From Nannocystis sp. (GTDB taxonomy: Bacteria; Myxococcota_A; Polyangia; Nannocystales; Nannocystaceae), in contig NZ_JADJNN010000039.1 in the NCBI RefSeq assembly GCF_016714285.1, positions 1-64,000 on the forward strand: a DNA stretch of 64,000 nucleotides, read 5' to 3'. Both the position numbers and the translations under genes were made by a program. Each line of letters starts with the position of its first letter. Position 1 is the stretch's first letter. Shown one piece after another: positions 15,123 through 26,994 of the stretch. The notes beneath the pieces were generated by a model. The model was not told the origin of the DNA and did no database searches. It saw only the letters and a list, made by a program, of their open reading frames with translations.

Positions 15123-16442
15123 TCAGGGGGCGTTGCAGTCGAAGGTGATGTCGACCTGGCCGGTGGACTTGTAGGCGGTGCAGGCGTCGCCGCACAGCTC
15201 GATGAACTTGCGGGTGTCGTCGGTGAAGTGCCAGCCGGACTCGCTGGCGCAGTCCTTGACCTCGGACTTGCCGTAGACGAGCGGGTCGCTGTTCGGCTCG
15301 GTCTGCGGGTCCTTGTCGGTCTCGACTTGCAGCTGCTTGACGTAGGTGTACTCGTCGAGGTCGACGTTGAGCTCGAAGGTGCAAGAGGTGATGGCCTCGC
15401 TGATCGCCTCGAGGGCGGCCTGGAGCTCCAGCTGGTTGCTGGCGTTGTAGAACTTCTCCGGGCCGGGGCGCGCCTGGCCGCCGAGCTCGGCGACCTCGTT
15501 GAGCTTGAGGAAGGTGTTGGTGGCGTCGGGGTTGCCGTCGGCGATGACGGGGCTGTCCTGGTCCTGGATGTCGATGCCGACGACGAAGGTGGGGATGCCG
15601 TCGGCGAGGGCGGCGGAGACGTTGGCGGGCAGCTGGATGTCGTACTCCTCGAAGCGCTGCTTGTTGTCGGCGGCGTCGCTGCGGCAGTTGGCGGCGCCGT
15701 CGGTGACGAGGACGATGTAGCGGAGGTCGTTCTCCGGGGTGAGCTGCAAGTCGCGCGGGAGGGCGTCGACGGCGGTCATGATGCCGGCGGCGGCCGGGGT
15801 GCCGCCGAGCAGGGAGGTGTCGCTGGCGCCGGGGATGGTGGCGAGGATCGTGGCGCTCTGGTCGGTGCCGACGGGGACCTCGGGGGCGGCGTTGACCGGG
15901 CAGGCGCCGACGTCGTAGCCCTTGGTGGCCTTGGTCGAGGGGAACAGGACGGCGCCGAAGTCCATGCGCGGCTCGAAGCCGGTGACGATGAAGTCGACGA
16001 CGCTGTAGAGGCTGCTCCAGCGGGTGACCTCGGGGGTGGCGGGGGTCATGTTGGGGTCGCCGTCGACGAAGCCGTCGCCGTCAGCGTCGTCGCCGTCGGC
16101 GTCCCAGAAGCCGGTGCCCTTGGAGACCATCGAGCCGGACTTGTCGAGCACGAGCATGACGCGGGGGATCTTGACGTCGGCGACGATGTCGTCGGCGAGG
16201 CAGACGAAGTCGCCGGTGCTCGAGCCGGCGCTGGCGTCGTCGCCGGAGGTCGTGGGCGCGGGCTCGCCGGTGCTGGCGTCGCCGGTGGCGCCGGTGGTCT
16301 CGCTGGTGGGGAAGGAGTCGATGCCCCCGGTGCTCTGGCCGGCGGATTCGCTGGCGCCGTCGGTGTCGGCGGAGCCGCCGGGACAGGCGGCGAGGAGGAG
16401 GGCGAGGGTGGCGATGCGCTGCGAGGGAAGGAGACGCGACAT
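15123..16442 (-). CDS. VWA-domain lipoprotein
   Basis: Encodes 439 residues. The signal peptide ends in the lipobox LLAAC (Cys20), followed by a Ser/Thr/Gly linker. A von Willebrand factor A domain spans about 85-330 with a complete MIDAS start, RVMLVLDKSGSM, a conserved Thr region, and YIVLVTDGAANC. The C-terminal 110 residues carry several Cys (SCTFELNVDLDE, CASESGWHF, CGDACTAYKS) and resemble the matching part of the neighbour at 16493. Probably a metal-dependent adhesion protein on the cell surface. It follows that neighbour by 50 bases on the same strand, so the pair is likely co-transcribed. Confidence 0.85.
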   Translation of the reverse strand: MSRLLPSQRIATLALLLAACPGGSADTDGASESAGQSTGGIDSFPTSETTGATGDASTGEPAPTTSGDDASAGSSTGDFVCLADDIVADVKIPRVMLVLDKSGSMVSKGTGFWDADGDDADGDGFVDGDPNMTPATPEVTRWSSLYSVVDFIVTGFEPRMDFGAVLFPSTKATKGYDVGACPVNAAPEVPVGTDQSATILATIPGASDTSLLGGTPAAAGIMTAVDALPRDLQLTPENDLRYIVLVTDGAANCRSDAADNKQRFEEYDIQLPANVSAALADGIPTFVVGIDIQDQDSPVIADGNPDATNTFLKLNEVAELGGQARPGPEKFYNASNQLELQAALEAISEAITSCTFELNVDLDEYTYVKQLQVETDKDPQTEPNSDPLVYGKSEVKDCASESGWHFTDDTRKFIELCGDACTAYKSTGQVDITFDCNAP

Positions 16443-16492
16443 GCCGGGGCAGTACCCGGGCCCGGAAAAACAATTGCGGCGAGATCAGGCGA

Positions 16493-17668
16493 TCATTCGC
16501 TGGGGCAGCGCTGCTCGATCGTGAGCGCCCGGGTCGCGCGGAAGTCGGCGCAGGTGACGGGGCAGAGTTCGAGGGTGGTGGGGCTTTTGGGGTCGGGGTA
16601 GCGCCAGCCGTGGCCGCTGCTGCAGTCGGGCTGGGCGCGATGGTTGTGCTCGGCGATGCGGAGGACGAGGCGCTGCGGGTAGGCGGGGGCGGCGTCGAGG
16701 TGGACGCGGCAGTCGGCGAAGGCCGGGGGGATCGCGGCGAGGTCGGCGATCAGGGCGGCGGCGTCCTCGGGGCGGTAGAAGCGGGTGGCGCCGCTGCGCG
16801 GGCGGCCGCCGGCGTCGGCGAGGGCGTTGAAGGCCAGCTGCGGGTCGACCTCCTCGTACTTGGCGCCGGGGAAGGGGGCGACGCCGTCGCCGGGCTGGAT
16901 GTCGATGCCGACGACGAACACGGGGACGCCGGCGGCGGCGAGCTCGGCGACGCGAGGGGTGAGCTCGTTGTCGAAGAGCTCGACGATGTCCTGGCTGGTG
17001 ACGGCGGCGTCGCTGCAGTTGAGCGGGCGGTCGCTGATGAGGACGATCGCGTGCGGGCGCAGGTCGTCGGGGTCGGTGAGGGCGAAGCCGGCGAGGCTGA
17101 GGTCGAGGCCGGCGCGCAGGGCGTGCTCGCCGAGTCCGGGCGGGCTCTGCGGGAGCGACTCGTTGAGCAGCGGGCCCTGGTCGGGGCCGGGGAGGATCCG
17201 CGAGCGGGCGTCGGTGTCGCAGGGGTTCAGGTTGGTCTGCGGGCTGAGGGTGGGCACGACCTGGAGGCCGAGGTTGACGCGGTCGCCGAGCGCGGCGCCG
17301 ATCTGGTCGACGAGGGTGAGGACCTGTTGCCAGCGGGTGGTGTTCGGGTCGTCGGCGAGCGACTTGCCCATCGACGCGGTGGAGGTGACGATGAGGGTGA
17401 GGTCGGGGGCGAAGGTCGGCAGGACCAGCGGGGTGGCGGGGCAGCGAAACTCGCCGCACAGGCCGCCCTCGGCGCAGCGCAGGTTGGGGCCGCAGTCGGC
17501 GTCGGCGCTGCAGGGTTCGCCCTGGAGGGCCTCGCCGGTGAAGCAGGCGAGGAGGCTGGCCGCGGCGAGGGAGCTCATGAACCCGATGCGGCGCCTGGGA
17601 CGAGTGAGGCGCGCGACGGGAGCGATGCCAGTCATGCGAGCGAGGCCCGGGGGACGCATGCGATGCAT
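16493..17668 (-). CDS. VWA-like lipoprotein with degenerate metal site
   Basis: Encodes 391 residues from the ATG at 17668; internal starts at 17635 and 17578 are possible. A -10-like TACCCT 9 bases before 17668 supports the long form. The lipobox is SLLAC. A small Cys-rich segment (CSADADCGPNLRCAEGGLC) precedes a VWA-fold region containing LTLIVTSTASMG where an active MIDAS would have DxSxS, so metal binding may be lost or changed. HAIVLISDRPLNCS and VPVFVVGIDIQPGDG correspond to VLVTDGAANC and FVVGIDIQDQD in the paralogue downstream. The C-terminal domain with CSSGHGWRYPD and LCPVTCADF also matches. Probably partners the 15123 product at the surface. Confidence 0.8.
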   Translation of the reverse strand: MHRMRPPGLARMTGIAPVARLTRPRRRIGFMSSLAAASLLACFTGEALQGEPCSADADCGPNLRCAEGGLCGEFRCPATPLVLPTFAPDLTLIVTSTASMGKSLADDPNTTRWQQVLTLVDQIGAALGDRVNLGLQVVPTLSPQTNLNPCDTDARSRILPGPDQGPLLNESLPQSPPGLGEHALRAGLDLSLAGFALTDPDDLRPHAIVLISDRPLNCSDAAVTSQDIVELFDNELTPRVAELAAAGVPVFVVGIDIQPGDGVAPFPGAKYEEVDPQLAFNALADAGGRPRSGATRFYRPEDAAALIADLAAIPPAFADCRVHLDAAPAYPQRLVLRIAEHNHRAQPDCSSGHGWRYPDPKSPTTLELCPVTCADFRATRALTIEQRCPSE

Positions 17669-17687
17669 CGTCGGGGAGGGTAGCGCT

Positions 17688-17715
17688 TTGCGGGGCGGGT
17701 CGCGGGGGGTATGGT
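17688..17715 (+). promoter_or_regulatory. Promoter for the 17722 gene, leaderless
   Basis: TTGCGG (17688-17693), 16-base spacer, TATGGT (17710-17715). The expected start, 17722, is the first base of the GTG. The same 53-base gap also holds TACCCT on the minus strand for the divergent VWA gene. Confidence 0.5.
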
Positions 17716-17721
17716 CGAGGG

Positions 17722-18561
17722 GTGGTGGGGCTCTCGGGGTTGCTGCTGGCGTGGTCGCTGGCGTTGTCGCCGGGCGGCGGTGGGTCGGCGTCGCAGCCGG
17801 GCTGTCCGGGCTGGCCGCGCAGCGCGGCGAGCTCGGGGTGGTCGGTGCCGGAGGCGCTGGCGGGGCTGCTGGAGGCCGCGTGGGGCCCGGAGCTGCGCTG
17901 CGGGGTGGCGGCGGATCGGGTTGCGACGGTGTATCGCGCGTTGCTCGTCGATCCGCAGCGGCGGATCGAGGGCCTGCACGCGCTGCTCGGGGACGCGGTG
18001 AACCTGTACGTGGCGGCGCACCGGGAGACGCGCGAGCGGACGCTGATCTGCCGGGCCGACGAGTTGGTGCTGCGGCATCGCGACTACGTGCGCGGGATCG
18101 AGGCGACGACGGTGAGCTTCGAGCAGGCGATCGCGCGGGTGCGGACGCTGCTGCACGCGCACCTGCGCGAGTGGGAGTACTGCCCGACGATCGATCCGGG
18201 GATGGTGACGCTGGCGCGGCGTCAGGTCCTGCGCATGTCTGTCTCGGGGGACAGGTTGCTGCGGCCCGGGGAGCTGCTGGCGGCGACCCGCGATCGTCGG
18301 CCGCCGCGGCCGTCGGGGCGCCAGTGGCAGGCGGCGAAGCGCGGCGGGGTGGTGATGATGGCGGTGGGGTTGATGGTGCTCGGCGGTGGGATCGCGGTCG
18401 GGGCGGCGGAGCGGCTGCCGCGGCGCGACCTGCTGCAGGGCGGGCTGCTGGTCAGCGGGACGGCGCTGTTCGTCGGGGCCTTCCCGCTGATCATCGTCGC
18501 CGACCAGCGGGTGCGGGCGACGCTGGCGATCGGGGCAGGCGGGGCGGCGCTGCGCTTCTAG
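17722..18561 (+). CDS. Exported protein with two C-terminal membrane helices
   Basis: Encodes 279 residues from the GTG at 17722. A short hydrophobic signal (GLSGLLLAWSLAL) is followed by about 190 mostly helical, soluble residues rich in Arg, Leu and Glu. Two hydrophobic helices at about 205-225 and 232-255 (VVMMAVGLMVLGGGIAVGA; LLQGGLLVSGTALFVGAFPL) come next, then a short basic tail. The layout resembles the TPR-like two-helix proteins at 22289 and 35035, which also neighbour WD40 kinases. A palindrome copy (18240-18253) encodes MSVSGDRL. Function unknown; possibly an envelope partner of the kinase encoded on the opposite strand. Confidence 0.65.
   Translation: MVGLSGLLLAWSLALSPGGGGSASQPGCPGWPRSAASSGWSVPEALAGLLEAAWGPELRCGVAADRVATVYRALLVDPQRRIEGLHALLGDAVNLYVAAHRETRERTLICRADELVLRHRDYVRGIEATTVSFEQAIARVRTLLHAHLREWEYCPTIDPGMVTLARRQVLRMSVSGDRLLRPGELLAATRDRRPPRPSGRQWQAAKRGGVVMMAVGLMVLGGGIAVGAAERLPRRDLLQGGLLVSGTALFVGAFPLIIVADQRVRATLAIGAGGAALRF
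18240..18253. repeat. Palindrome copy, one mismatch
   Basis: TGTCT-CGGG-GGACA inside the 17722 gene, read in the VxxD frame (MSVSGDRL). Confidence 0.5.
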
Positions 18562-18659
18562 GCGGGCTGCCCGAAGGGACAGGTGTTGGGGCGGCGGTGG
18601 CGGGCTGTCTGAAGGGACAGGTCATGGCTTCGCGGTGGCGGGCTGTCTGCAGGGACAGG
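18562..18659. repeat. 38-base tandem array of palindromes at a convergent junction
   Basis: Three units start with GGCGGGCTG and carry TGCCC-GAAG-GGACA (18568), TGTCT-GAAG-GGACA (18606) and TGTCT-GCAG-GGACA (18644), exactly 38 bases apart. The array begins at the stop codon of the plus-strand gene and ends at the stop codon of the kinase gene, so it is the entire intergenic region. Confidence 0.85.
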
Positions 18660-22277
<3,618 letters not shown>

Positions 22278-22288
22278 GCCGGCGCTCG

Positions 22289-23245
22289 ATGCTCTGCACC
22301 TGCCACGCTGCGCCGCGCGCGGTCGCCCGGACCGGGTGGAGCGGCCGCTGGCGCGGGGGCCTGGCCGTGCTGGTGGCGCTGGCGCTGGCGCCGGGGGGAG
22401 CGCGCGCGAGCGAGGAGGTGGGGCCGGCGGTGCGGCTGTCCGCAGGGACAGGTGAGTTAGCGACGCCCGCGGGGGCGCCAGGACAGCTGTCCGTAGGGAC
22501 AGGTACCGATGGGATGTCTGAAGGGACAGGTGAAGACACGAGCGAGGCGACGCGCTGGAGCGCGGAGGCGCAGCGGCGTCAGGCGCAGGGCGACCTGGAC
22601 GGGGCGATCGTCGGCTGGCAGCGGGCGCTCGCCGTCCTTCCGGCGACGCAGGCGACAGCGCACCGGCGGGCCGGGCTGGCGCTGGCGATCGCGGGGGCTC
22701 ACGCCGAGCTGGCGGCGCGCGGGGTGCCGGGACGGCTGCAGGTGGCGCTCGCGGTGCTCGACGCGTATCTCGCGGGGCTCGACCCGACCGACGACGAGCA
22801 CCGCGTCGCGGTCGAGCAGCGGCGGGCCGAGCTGGCGACTCGGCTCGCCCCGCCGCCGCGCGAGCGGACGCCGGTCACGTCGACCACGCCGACGCCAGGG
22901 CGTCGTCCTGATCGCCGGCTGATGATCGCGGGCGGGGGGGCGATCGGGCTGGCCGGGATCGGGGTCGCCACGCTCGCGGCCAGCCTGGTGGCGGGGCGAC
23001 GGGCGGATGAGGCGCTCGCCGCCGCTGTGGCGCGACCCGGTGACGATCCGCAGCGCGAGCCGGACAAGCAGGACGCGCTCGCCCGCGGGTTGCGGGCCGA
23101 CCGCCTGGCGATCGCCAGCGCAGCGGTCGGCGGGGTGATGCTGGTGCTCGGGGTGACGCTGCTCGTGGTCGGGGCGACCCGCCGGGTGCAGCGCAGCGCC
23201 TGGACCCCGCAGCGGGCTGCGGGCGGGCTGCGCTGGAGGTTCTAG
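22289..23245 (+). CDS. TPR-like exported protein with two C-terminal membrane helices
   Basis: Encodes 318 residues. An N-terminal hydrophobic segment (GGLAVLVALALAPGGARA) looks like a signal peptide. A linker of about 40 residues contains three palindrome-encoded SxGTG peptides. Residues about 85-185 are helical with a TPR-like pair (RWSAEAQRRQAQGDLDGAIVGWQRALAVLP). Two membrane helices near the end (LMIAGGGAIGLAGIGVATLAASLV; IASAAVGGVMLVLGVTLLVVG) flank a charged segment. The same architecture is found at 35035, again next to a WD40 kinase and an ECF sigma gene. It is divergent from the kinase with only 11 to 60 bases between starts. Probably an envelope protein of the kinase pathway; exact role unknown. 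Confidence 0.7.
   Translation: MLCTCHAAPRAVARTGWSGRWRGGLAVLVALALAPGGARASEEVGPAVRLSAGTGELATPAGAPGQLSVGTGTDGMSEGTGEDTSEATRWSAEAQRRQAQGDLDGAIVGWQRALAVLPATQATAHRRAGLALAIAGAHAELAARGVPGRLQVALAVLDAYLAGLDPTDDEHRVAVEQRRAELATRLAPPPRERTPVTSTTPTPGRRPDRRLMIAGGGAIGLAGIGVATLAASLVAGRRADEALAAAVARPGDDPQREPDKQDALARGLRADRLAIASAAVGGVMLVLGVTLLVVGATRRVQRSAWTPQRAAGGLRWRF
22437..22528. repeat. Three in-frame palindromes after a signal peptide
   Basis: TGTCC-GCAG-GGACA (22437), TGTCC-GTAG-GGACA (22488, preceded by GGACAGCTGTCC) and TGTCT-GAAG-GGACA (22515). They are 51 and 27 bases apart, both multiples of three, and encode LSAGTGE, LSVGTGT and MSEGTGE in the linker of the 22289 protein. Confidence 0.8.
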
Positions 23246-23251
23246 ACAGGC

Positions 23252-23352
23252 TGTCCCCGGGGGCAGTCGACCTGTCCCCGGGGCAGGTCGACTGGCGATC
23301 GCCGCGGCTGTGGACATGTCCCCGGGGACATGTTGACATGTCCCGAGGGACA
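23252..23352. repeat. Four palindromes at a convergent junction
   Basis: TGTCC-CCGG-GGGCA (23252), a 27-base near-perfect palindrome centred on CCGG with outer arms GTCGACCTG (about 23267-23293), ACATGTCC-CCGG-GGACATGT (23314-23333) and TGTCC-CGAG-GGACA (23339). They fill the gap between the stops at 23245 and 23358. Confidence 0.8.
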
Positions 23353-23357
23353 GCCGC

Positions 23358-23987
23358 TCAGGTCGCCGGGCGGTCGCTGCGGCCGGCGACCTGGGCGCGG
23401 ACCGAGCTGGCCCAGGCGTCGAGGTTGGCGAGGGTGTCGTGGAGCTCGGCGGGGCTGCGGGCGACGCGGGCGAGGGCCTGCTCGAGCAGCTGCTTGGCGC
23501 GGCGCAGGCGGGTCCGGATCGTGCCCTCGGGGACGCCCTGGATCTCGGCCATCTCGCGGGCGCCGAGCTTCTCCCAGAAGTACAGCTCGAGCGTGACCTG
23601 GTGCTCGAGGGGGATCTGGCGCAGCGCCTGCAGCAGCGCCTGCTCCTCGCCGCGGCGGGCCAGCAGGGCGGTGGCGCTGGGTCGCAGGTCGTGGACCGAG
23701 GTGACGCCGAAGTCGAGGGGGCTGCGCGAGCGGCTGCGGAAGTGCTTGTAGAGCACGTTGTGGGCCACGGCGAACAGGTAGGTGCGAAAGCTCGAGTCGC
23801 CGCGCACGCGCTCGCGCGACTCGAGGCAGCCGAGGAAGGTCTTCTGGATCAGGTCGGGGGCGTCGACGTCGACCTTGTTGCGGAAGAAGCGGGCGATGGC
23901 GTCGTAGTGGCGCTCGAACAGCTCGGCGCCGGCGCGGGCATCACCCGCGCGCCAGGCGGCGAACTTCGCCTCGTCGCTGTCCTCCAT
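23358..23987 (-). CDS. ECF-type RNA polymerase sigma factor
   Basis: Encodes 209 residues. Region 2 spans about 15-85 (AELFERHYDAIARFFRNKV; DLIQKTFLGCLESRERVRG; FRTYLFAVAHNVLYKHFR). Region 4 spans about 125-180 (IPLEHQVTLELYFWEKLGAREMAEI then VPEGTIRTRLRRAKQLL). A conserved 30-residue C-terminal tail (SPAELHDTLANLDAWASSVR) is also present in the paralogue at 30947 (TPAELQATITDLEGWARKIR), so it may be a shared regulatory segment. No anti-sigma gene is adjacent; the nearby kinase may take that role. A TATCCT hexamer ends 8 bases before the ATG, suggesting an almost leaderless transcript. Confidence 0.93.
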   Translation of the reverse strand: MEDSDEAKFAAWRAGDARAGAELFERHYDAIARFFRNKVDVDAPDLIQKTFLGCLESRERVRGDSSFRTYLFAVAHNVLYKHFRSRSRSPLDFGVTSVHDLRPSATALLARRGEEQALLQALRQIPLEHQVTLELYFWEKLGAREMAEIQGVPEGTIRTRLRRAKQLLEQALARVARSPAELHDTLANLDAWASSVRAQVAGRSDRPAT

Positions 23988-24047
23988 CGCCGGCGAGGAT
24001 ACACCACGCGGCGGCGGCGTGGACGGCGTTCCGGCGGGTGCTGGCGC

Positions 24048-25940
24048 TCATTCGCCGTAGCGCAGCGCTCGCTGGTGGAAGGCCTCGCGCCCGCCCTCCA
24101 TCAGGCGGACGATGTGCTGCTTGACGGCCTCGACGTCGCCCTGGGCGATGACCTTGCTGTGGCGGCCGTCGGCCTCGAGCACGACCACCTGCCCGGCCTC
24201 GCCGAGCACCGGGAGGTTCGGGTTGTGGGTGATGAGCACGAGCTGGCGCTTGCCGCGGATCGCCTTGAGCTGGGGGATGACGGCGTCGGAGATGAAGCTG
24301 TTGTCGAGGTTGTCCTCGGGCTGGTCGATGAGCAGCGGGGCCTCGCTGTCCATCAGCAAGATCGGCAGGATCGCCGAGCTCTTCTGGCCGGTGGAGAGGC
24401 GGTCGGCGCTGCGCCACTCGCCGTGGACCTGCAGCTCGATGCGCGGGACGTCCTCGAGGTCGAGCACGTCGAGCTCGAAGCGGCGCTCGGGCTGCTCGCG
24501 CAGGGCCCGGATCAGGGTCTCGGCGAACTCGGGGTTGAGGTCGGCGCTGGCGGCCAGGGCGGCGGCGTCCTCGCGATCGGCGAGGGCGCCGAGCTTGTCG
24601 GGCGCGAGCGCCGCGGTGAGCCGCTCGATCGGCGCGGTGTACTGCTTGCCCGAGCGCCGCATCAGACCGGCGAGGAACTCGCGGTAGGGCGTGAGCTCGG
24701 CGTCGCGGGCGACGATGACGCGGACCTTGCCGCCGAGGCGATCGCTGACCTGCTCGGCGATCGCGGCGCGGCGGTCCGAGCGGTCGCGGCGGGTCTGCGC
24801 GAAGTCCTGGCGCAGGCGAGTGCGGGCCGCCCGCGCCTCGGCGAGCGCCGTCTCGAGCTCGACGACCTCGAGCTTGCTGGCGCCGAGGCGGGCGACCTCG
24901 CGGGCGGCCTCGTCGCGGGCCGCCAGGCGGGCGCTGCTCTGCTCGGCGCGGGCGGTGAGCGCGGCGTACTCGGCGTCCTGCGGGCGGTGGGCGGCGGCCA
25001 GCTGCTCGCTGGCGCTGGCGAGGGCCCGCTCGACGCCACCGAGGCGCTCGAGCGGCGAGGACAGCAGCACCTCGAGCTCGGTCTGCTTGCGCACGAGCTC
25101 GCGCGAGAGGTCGGCGAAGACCTTGCCGTTCGGACCGGCGAACAGCGGATCGGGGAGCAGGCCGCCGAGGCCGCGGATCTGGGCCGGGACGGCCTCGCCG
25201 AGGCTGTGGCGCAGACGGGCGACGGCCTCGTGCGCGCGCACGAGTGCGGCCTTCTCCTGCTCGCGCAGGGCCTTGTGATCGGCGGCGGCCTTGAAGGCGG
25301 GTGAGGCCTCGCCGCCGAGCGCCACCGTGGCCGCGGCGAGCTTGCTCTCCCAGCTCGAGAGGTCGACCAGGTTGCGGGTGGCGCCCGCGATCCGGACCTG
25401 CAGCTGGACGATGCGCTGGGCGTTCTCCCGCAGCAGCGAGGTGGTCTGGGCCATGCGCGCCTCGAGGGTCTGCAGCGACTGGCTCGAGAGGCGGTCGATG
25501 AGCTCGCGCTGGGCCGCGGGGTTCTGGGCGATGTCCTCGATCTGGTTGTGGCTGAAGATCGCGGCGTCGACGAGCACGCTCGAGCCGAGCATCTCGGCCT
25601 TGAGCTGCTTGCCGGCGGCGTCGGTGATCACCGGCGGCTCGTGGGCGGTGCGGCGGATGTTGTAGACGAGGCCCTCCTGGCTCTCGAACTCGAGTTCGAT
25701 GCAGCCGCTGGCGCCGAGGTTGGCCGCCAGCAGCCCGCGCAGGCGCTCGTCGGCCTGCTTGCTGCCGGGGCCGGTGGCCTTCGGGGCGCGGTCGAGGGCG
25801 TGGCGGATGAACTCGAGGACGGTCGTCTTGCCGCTGCCGCGGCCGCCGATGACGCAGCACAGGCCGTCGACGAAGGAGATGTCGAGCTTGTCGAGAAAGC
25901 CGCCGTAGACGCGAAGACGTCGAAGCTTGTGATGACCCAC
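24048..25940 (-). CDS. SMC/ABC-type ATPase with coiled coil
   Basis: Encodes 630 residues from the GTG at 25940, 6 bases after GGAGG. The N-terminus has Walker A GGRGSGKTT (32-40) and a following HAxD helix. Residues about 215-440 are Ala/Arg/Glu-rich coiled coil. The C-terminal half has the ABC signature STGQKS, Walker B PLLIDQPEDNLDN and the switch LITHNPNLPVLG. The split ATPase with a coiled coil is the RecN/SMC plan. The DQPEDNLDN...THNPN block is the form seen in TrlF-type ATPases, where it follows a PHP nuclease domain that is absent here. DNA repair or a defence-type DNA-sensing role is possible but not shown. Stands alone between the sigma factor and the Uma2 gene. Confidence 0.85.
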   Translation of the reverse strand: MGHHKLRRLRVYGGFLDKLDISFVDGLCCVIGGRGSGKTTVLEFIRHALDRAPKATGPGSKQADERLRGLLAANLGASGCIELEFESQEGLVYNIRRTAHEPPVITDAAGKQLKAEMLGSSVLVDAAIFSHNQIEDIAQNPAAQRELIDRLSSQSLQTLEARMAQTTSLLRENAQRIVQLQVRIAGATRNLVDLSSWESKLAAATVALGGEASPAFKAAADHKALREQEKAALVRAHEAVARLRHSLGEAVPAQIRGLGGLLPDPLFAGPNGKVFADLSRELVRKQTELEVLLSSPLERLGGVERALASASEQLAAAHRPQDAEYAALTARAEQSSARLAARDEAAREVARLGASKLEVVELETALAEARAARTRLRQDFAQTRRDRSDRRAAIAEQVSDRLGGKVRVIVARDAELTPYREFLAGLMRRSGKQYTAPIERLTAALAPDKLGALADREDAAALAASADLNPEFAETLIRALREQPERRFELDVLDLEDVPRIELQVHGEWRSADRLSTGQKSSAILPILLMDSEAPLLIDQPEDNLDNSFISDAVIPQLKAIRGKRQLVLITHNPNLPVLGEAGQVVVLEADGRHSKVIAQGDVEAVKQHIVRLMEGGREAFHQRALRYGE

Positions 25941-26089
25941 GTGAACCTCCGGGGACCCGGCGAGCGCCGGTCCGGCATCACCTTAGGCGGCGCGCGCGGA
26001 TCCGTCCAGGGGGCAATTGGCGCGTGATCTGAAGCAGATAAGGCGGGTTCGGCGGCCCGCGAGCCAGGTCCGGCCAGGGCCTGCCGGCG

Positions 26090-26920
26090 CTAGGTGGATT
26101 CGCGGGCCTGGAGGGTCGCGTTCAGGGCGGCGATGGTGGCCCGGAGCTCATCGATGGTGGCGTCGCGGGCCTGGATGGTGGCTTCGCGGGCCTGGAGGAC
26201 GGCGCTGGCCTGCTCACGCAGCTGGGCCTGGGCCCGCAGCTGGGCTTCCAGCGCCAGGGCCCGCTCCTCGGTTGTGGGGACGAGCTCGCGGCCGGCGGGG
26301 TCGCGGGCGATGCGGAGGCGGGCGCCGCCGGGCTCGCGCTGGACCACGAGCCAGGCGTCGAGCTCGCGGCTGTGAACCGGGGCGTCGCCGGCGGCGAGGC
26401 GGACCAGGGCGCCGTCAGGGTTGCGACGAAACAGCTGGAGCGCGACCCGACCTCGGCGCCGGCCGGCCTCCGGGTCGAACACGACGAGCTCACGGGTGCC
26501 GAGTTGCTCGTACTTGCGGGGCGCGTGGACGTAGTCCTTGGCCCAGTCCTCGGACACGACCTCGACGGCGAAGCGCGGCGCGGCCTGTCCCGGGAGCCAG
26601 GTCCGCCACATGCCGGGGTAGGGCTGGGCCGGCGGGTCGTCGAGGAGGTACACGTCCGGCGAGATGCGGACCAGCGGCTCGTGCTCGACCCAGGCGAAGA
26701 ACTGGTCGCCGGCGACGAGGGTGCGGGCCCAGCCGCGCTCGCGGGCCAGCTCGCGCAGCGCCGACAGCAGCGTGCGCACGGTGATGCCCTGTTCGGTGCC
26801 CTCGCCCACGTCGTCTTCGTCTCGCAGGTACCACGCGGCCCAGCCGCCCTCGGGCGGGCGCAGGCGCGGCGAGTTGTCGACCACACGGGGATGATCGTTG
26901 CAGGCCTGGGACAGGTGCAT
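26090..26920 (-). CDS. Uma2 family (DUF820) nuclease-like protein
   Basis: Encodes 276 residues. Residues about 35-200 match the Uma2 plan of the PD-(D/E)XK superfamily: RISPDVYLLDDPP (Asp), PRFAVEVVSEDW (the E-x-hydrophobic strand) and APRKYEQLGTRELVVFDPE (Lys, Tyr and the following strand). A C-terminal helical tail of about 75 residues with repeats of ATIxARxATI forms a likely coiled coil. These proteins are numerous in myxobacteria and cyanobacteria, and their biological targets are mostly unknown. The ATG at 26920 is preceded by TACCTT 8 bases away, consistent with a leaderless mRNA. Confidence 0.85.
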   Translation of the reverse strand: MHLSQACNDHPRVVDNSPRLRPPEGGWAAWYLRDEDDVGEGTEQGITVRTLLSALRELARERGWARTLVAGDQFFAWVEHEPLVRISPDVYLLDDPPAQPYPGMWRTWLPGQAAPRFAVEVVSEDWAKDYVHAPRKYEQLGTRELVVFDPEAGRRRGRVALQLFRRNPDGALVRLAAGDAPVHSRELDAWLVVQREPGGARLRIARDPAGRELVPTTEERALALEAQLRAQAQLREQASAVLQAREATIQARDATIDELRATIAALNATLQAREST

Positions 26921-26958
26921 GCGCGCGAAGGTAGCACGCCGCAGGGAGGGCGGGCGGC

Positions 26959-26987
26959 TTGGCGGGGTGCGGAGGTCGCGTTAGGCT
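26959..26987 (+). promoter_or_regulatory. Promoter for GspC-like lipoprotein, leaderless
   Basis: TTGGCG (26959-26964), 17-base spacer, TAGGCT (26982-26987). The predicted start falls on the GTG at 26995. Confidence 0.55.
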
Positions 26988-26994
26988 GCCGGCT

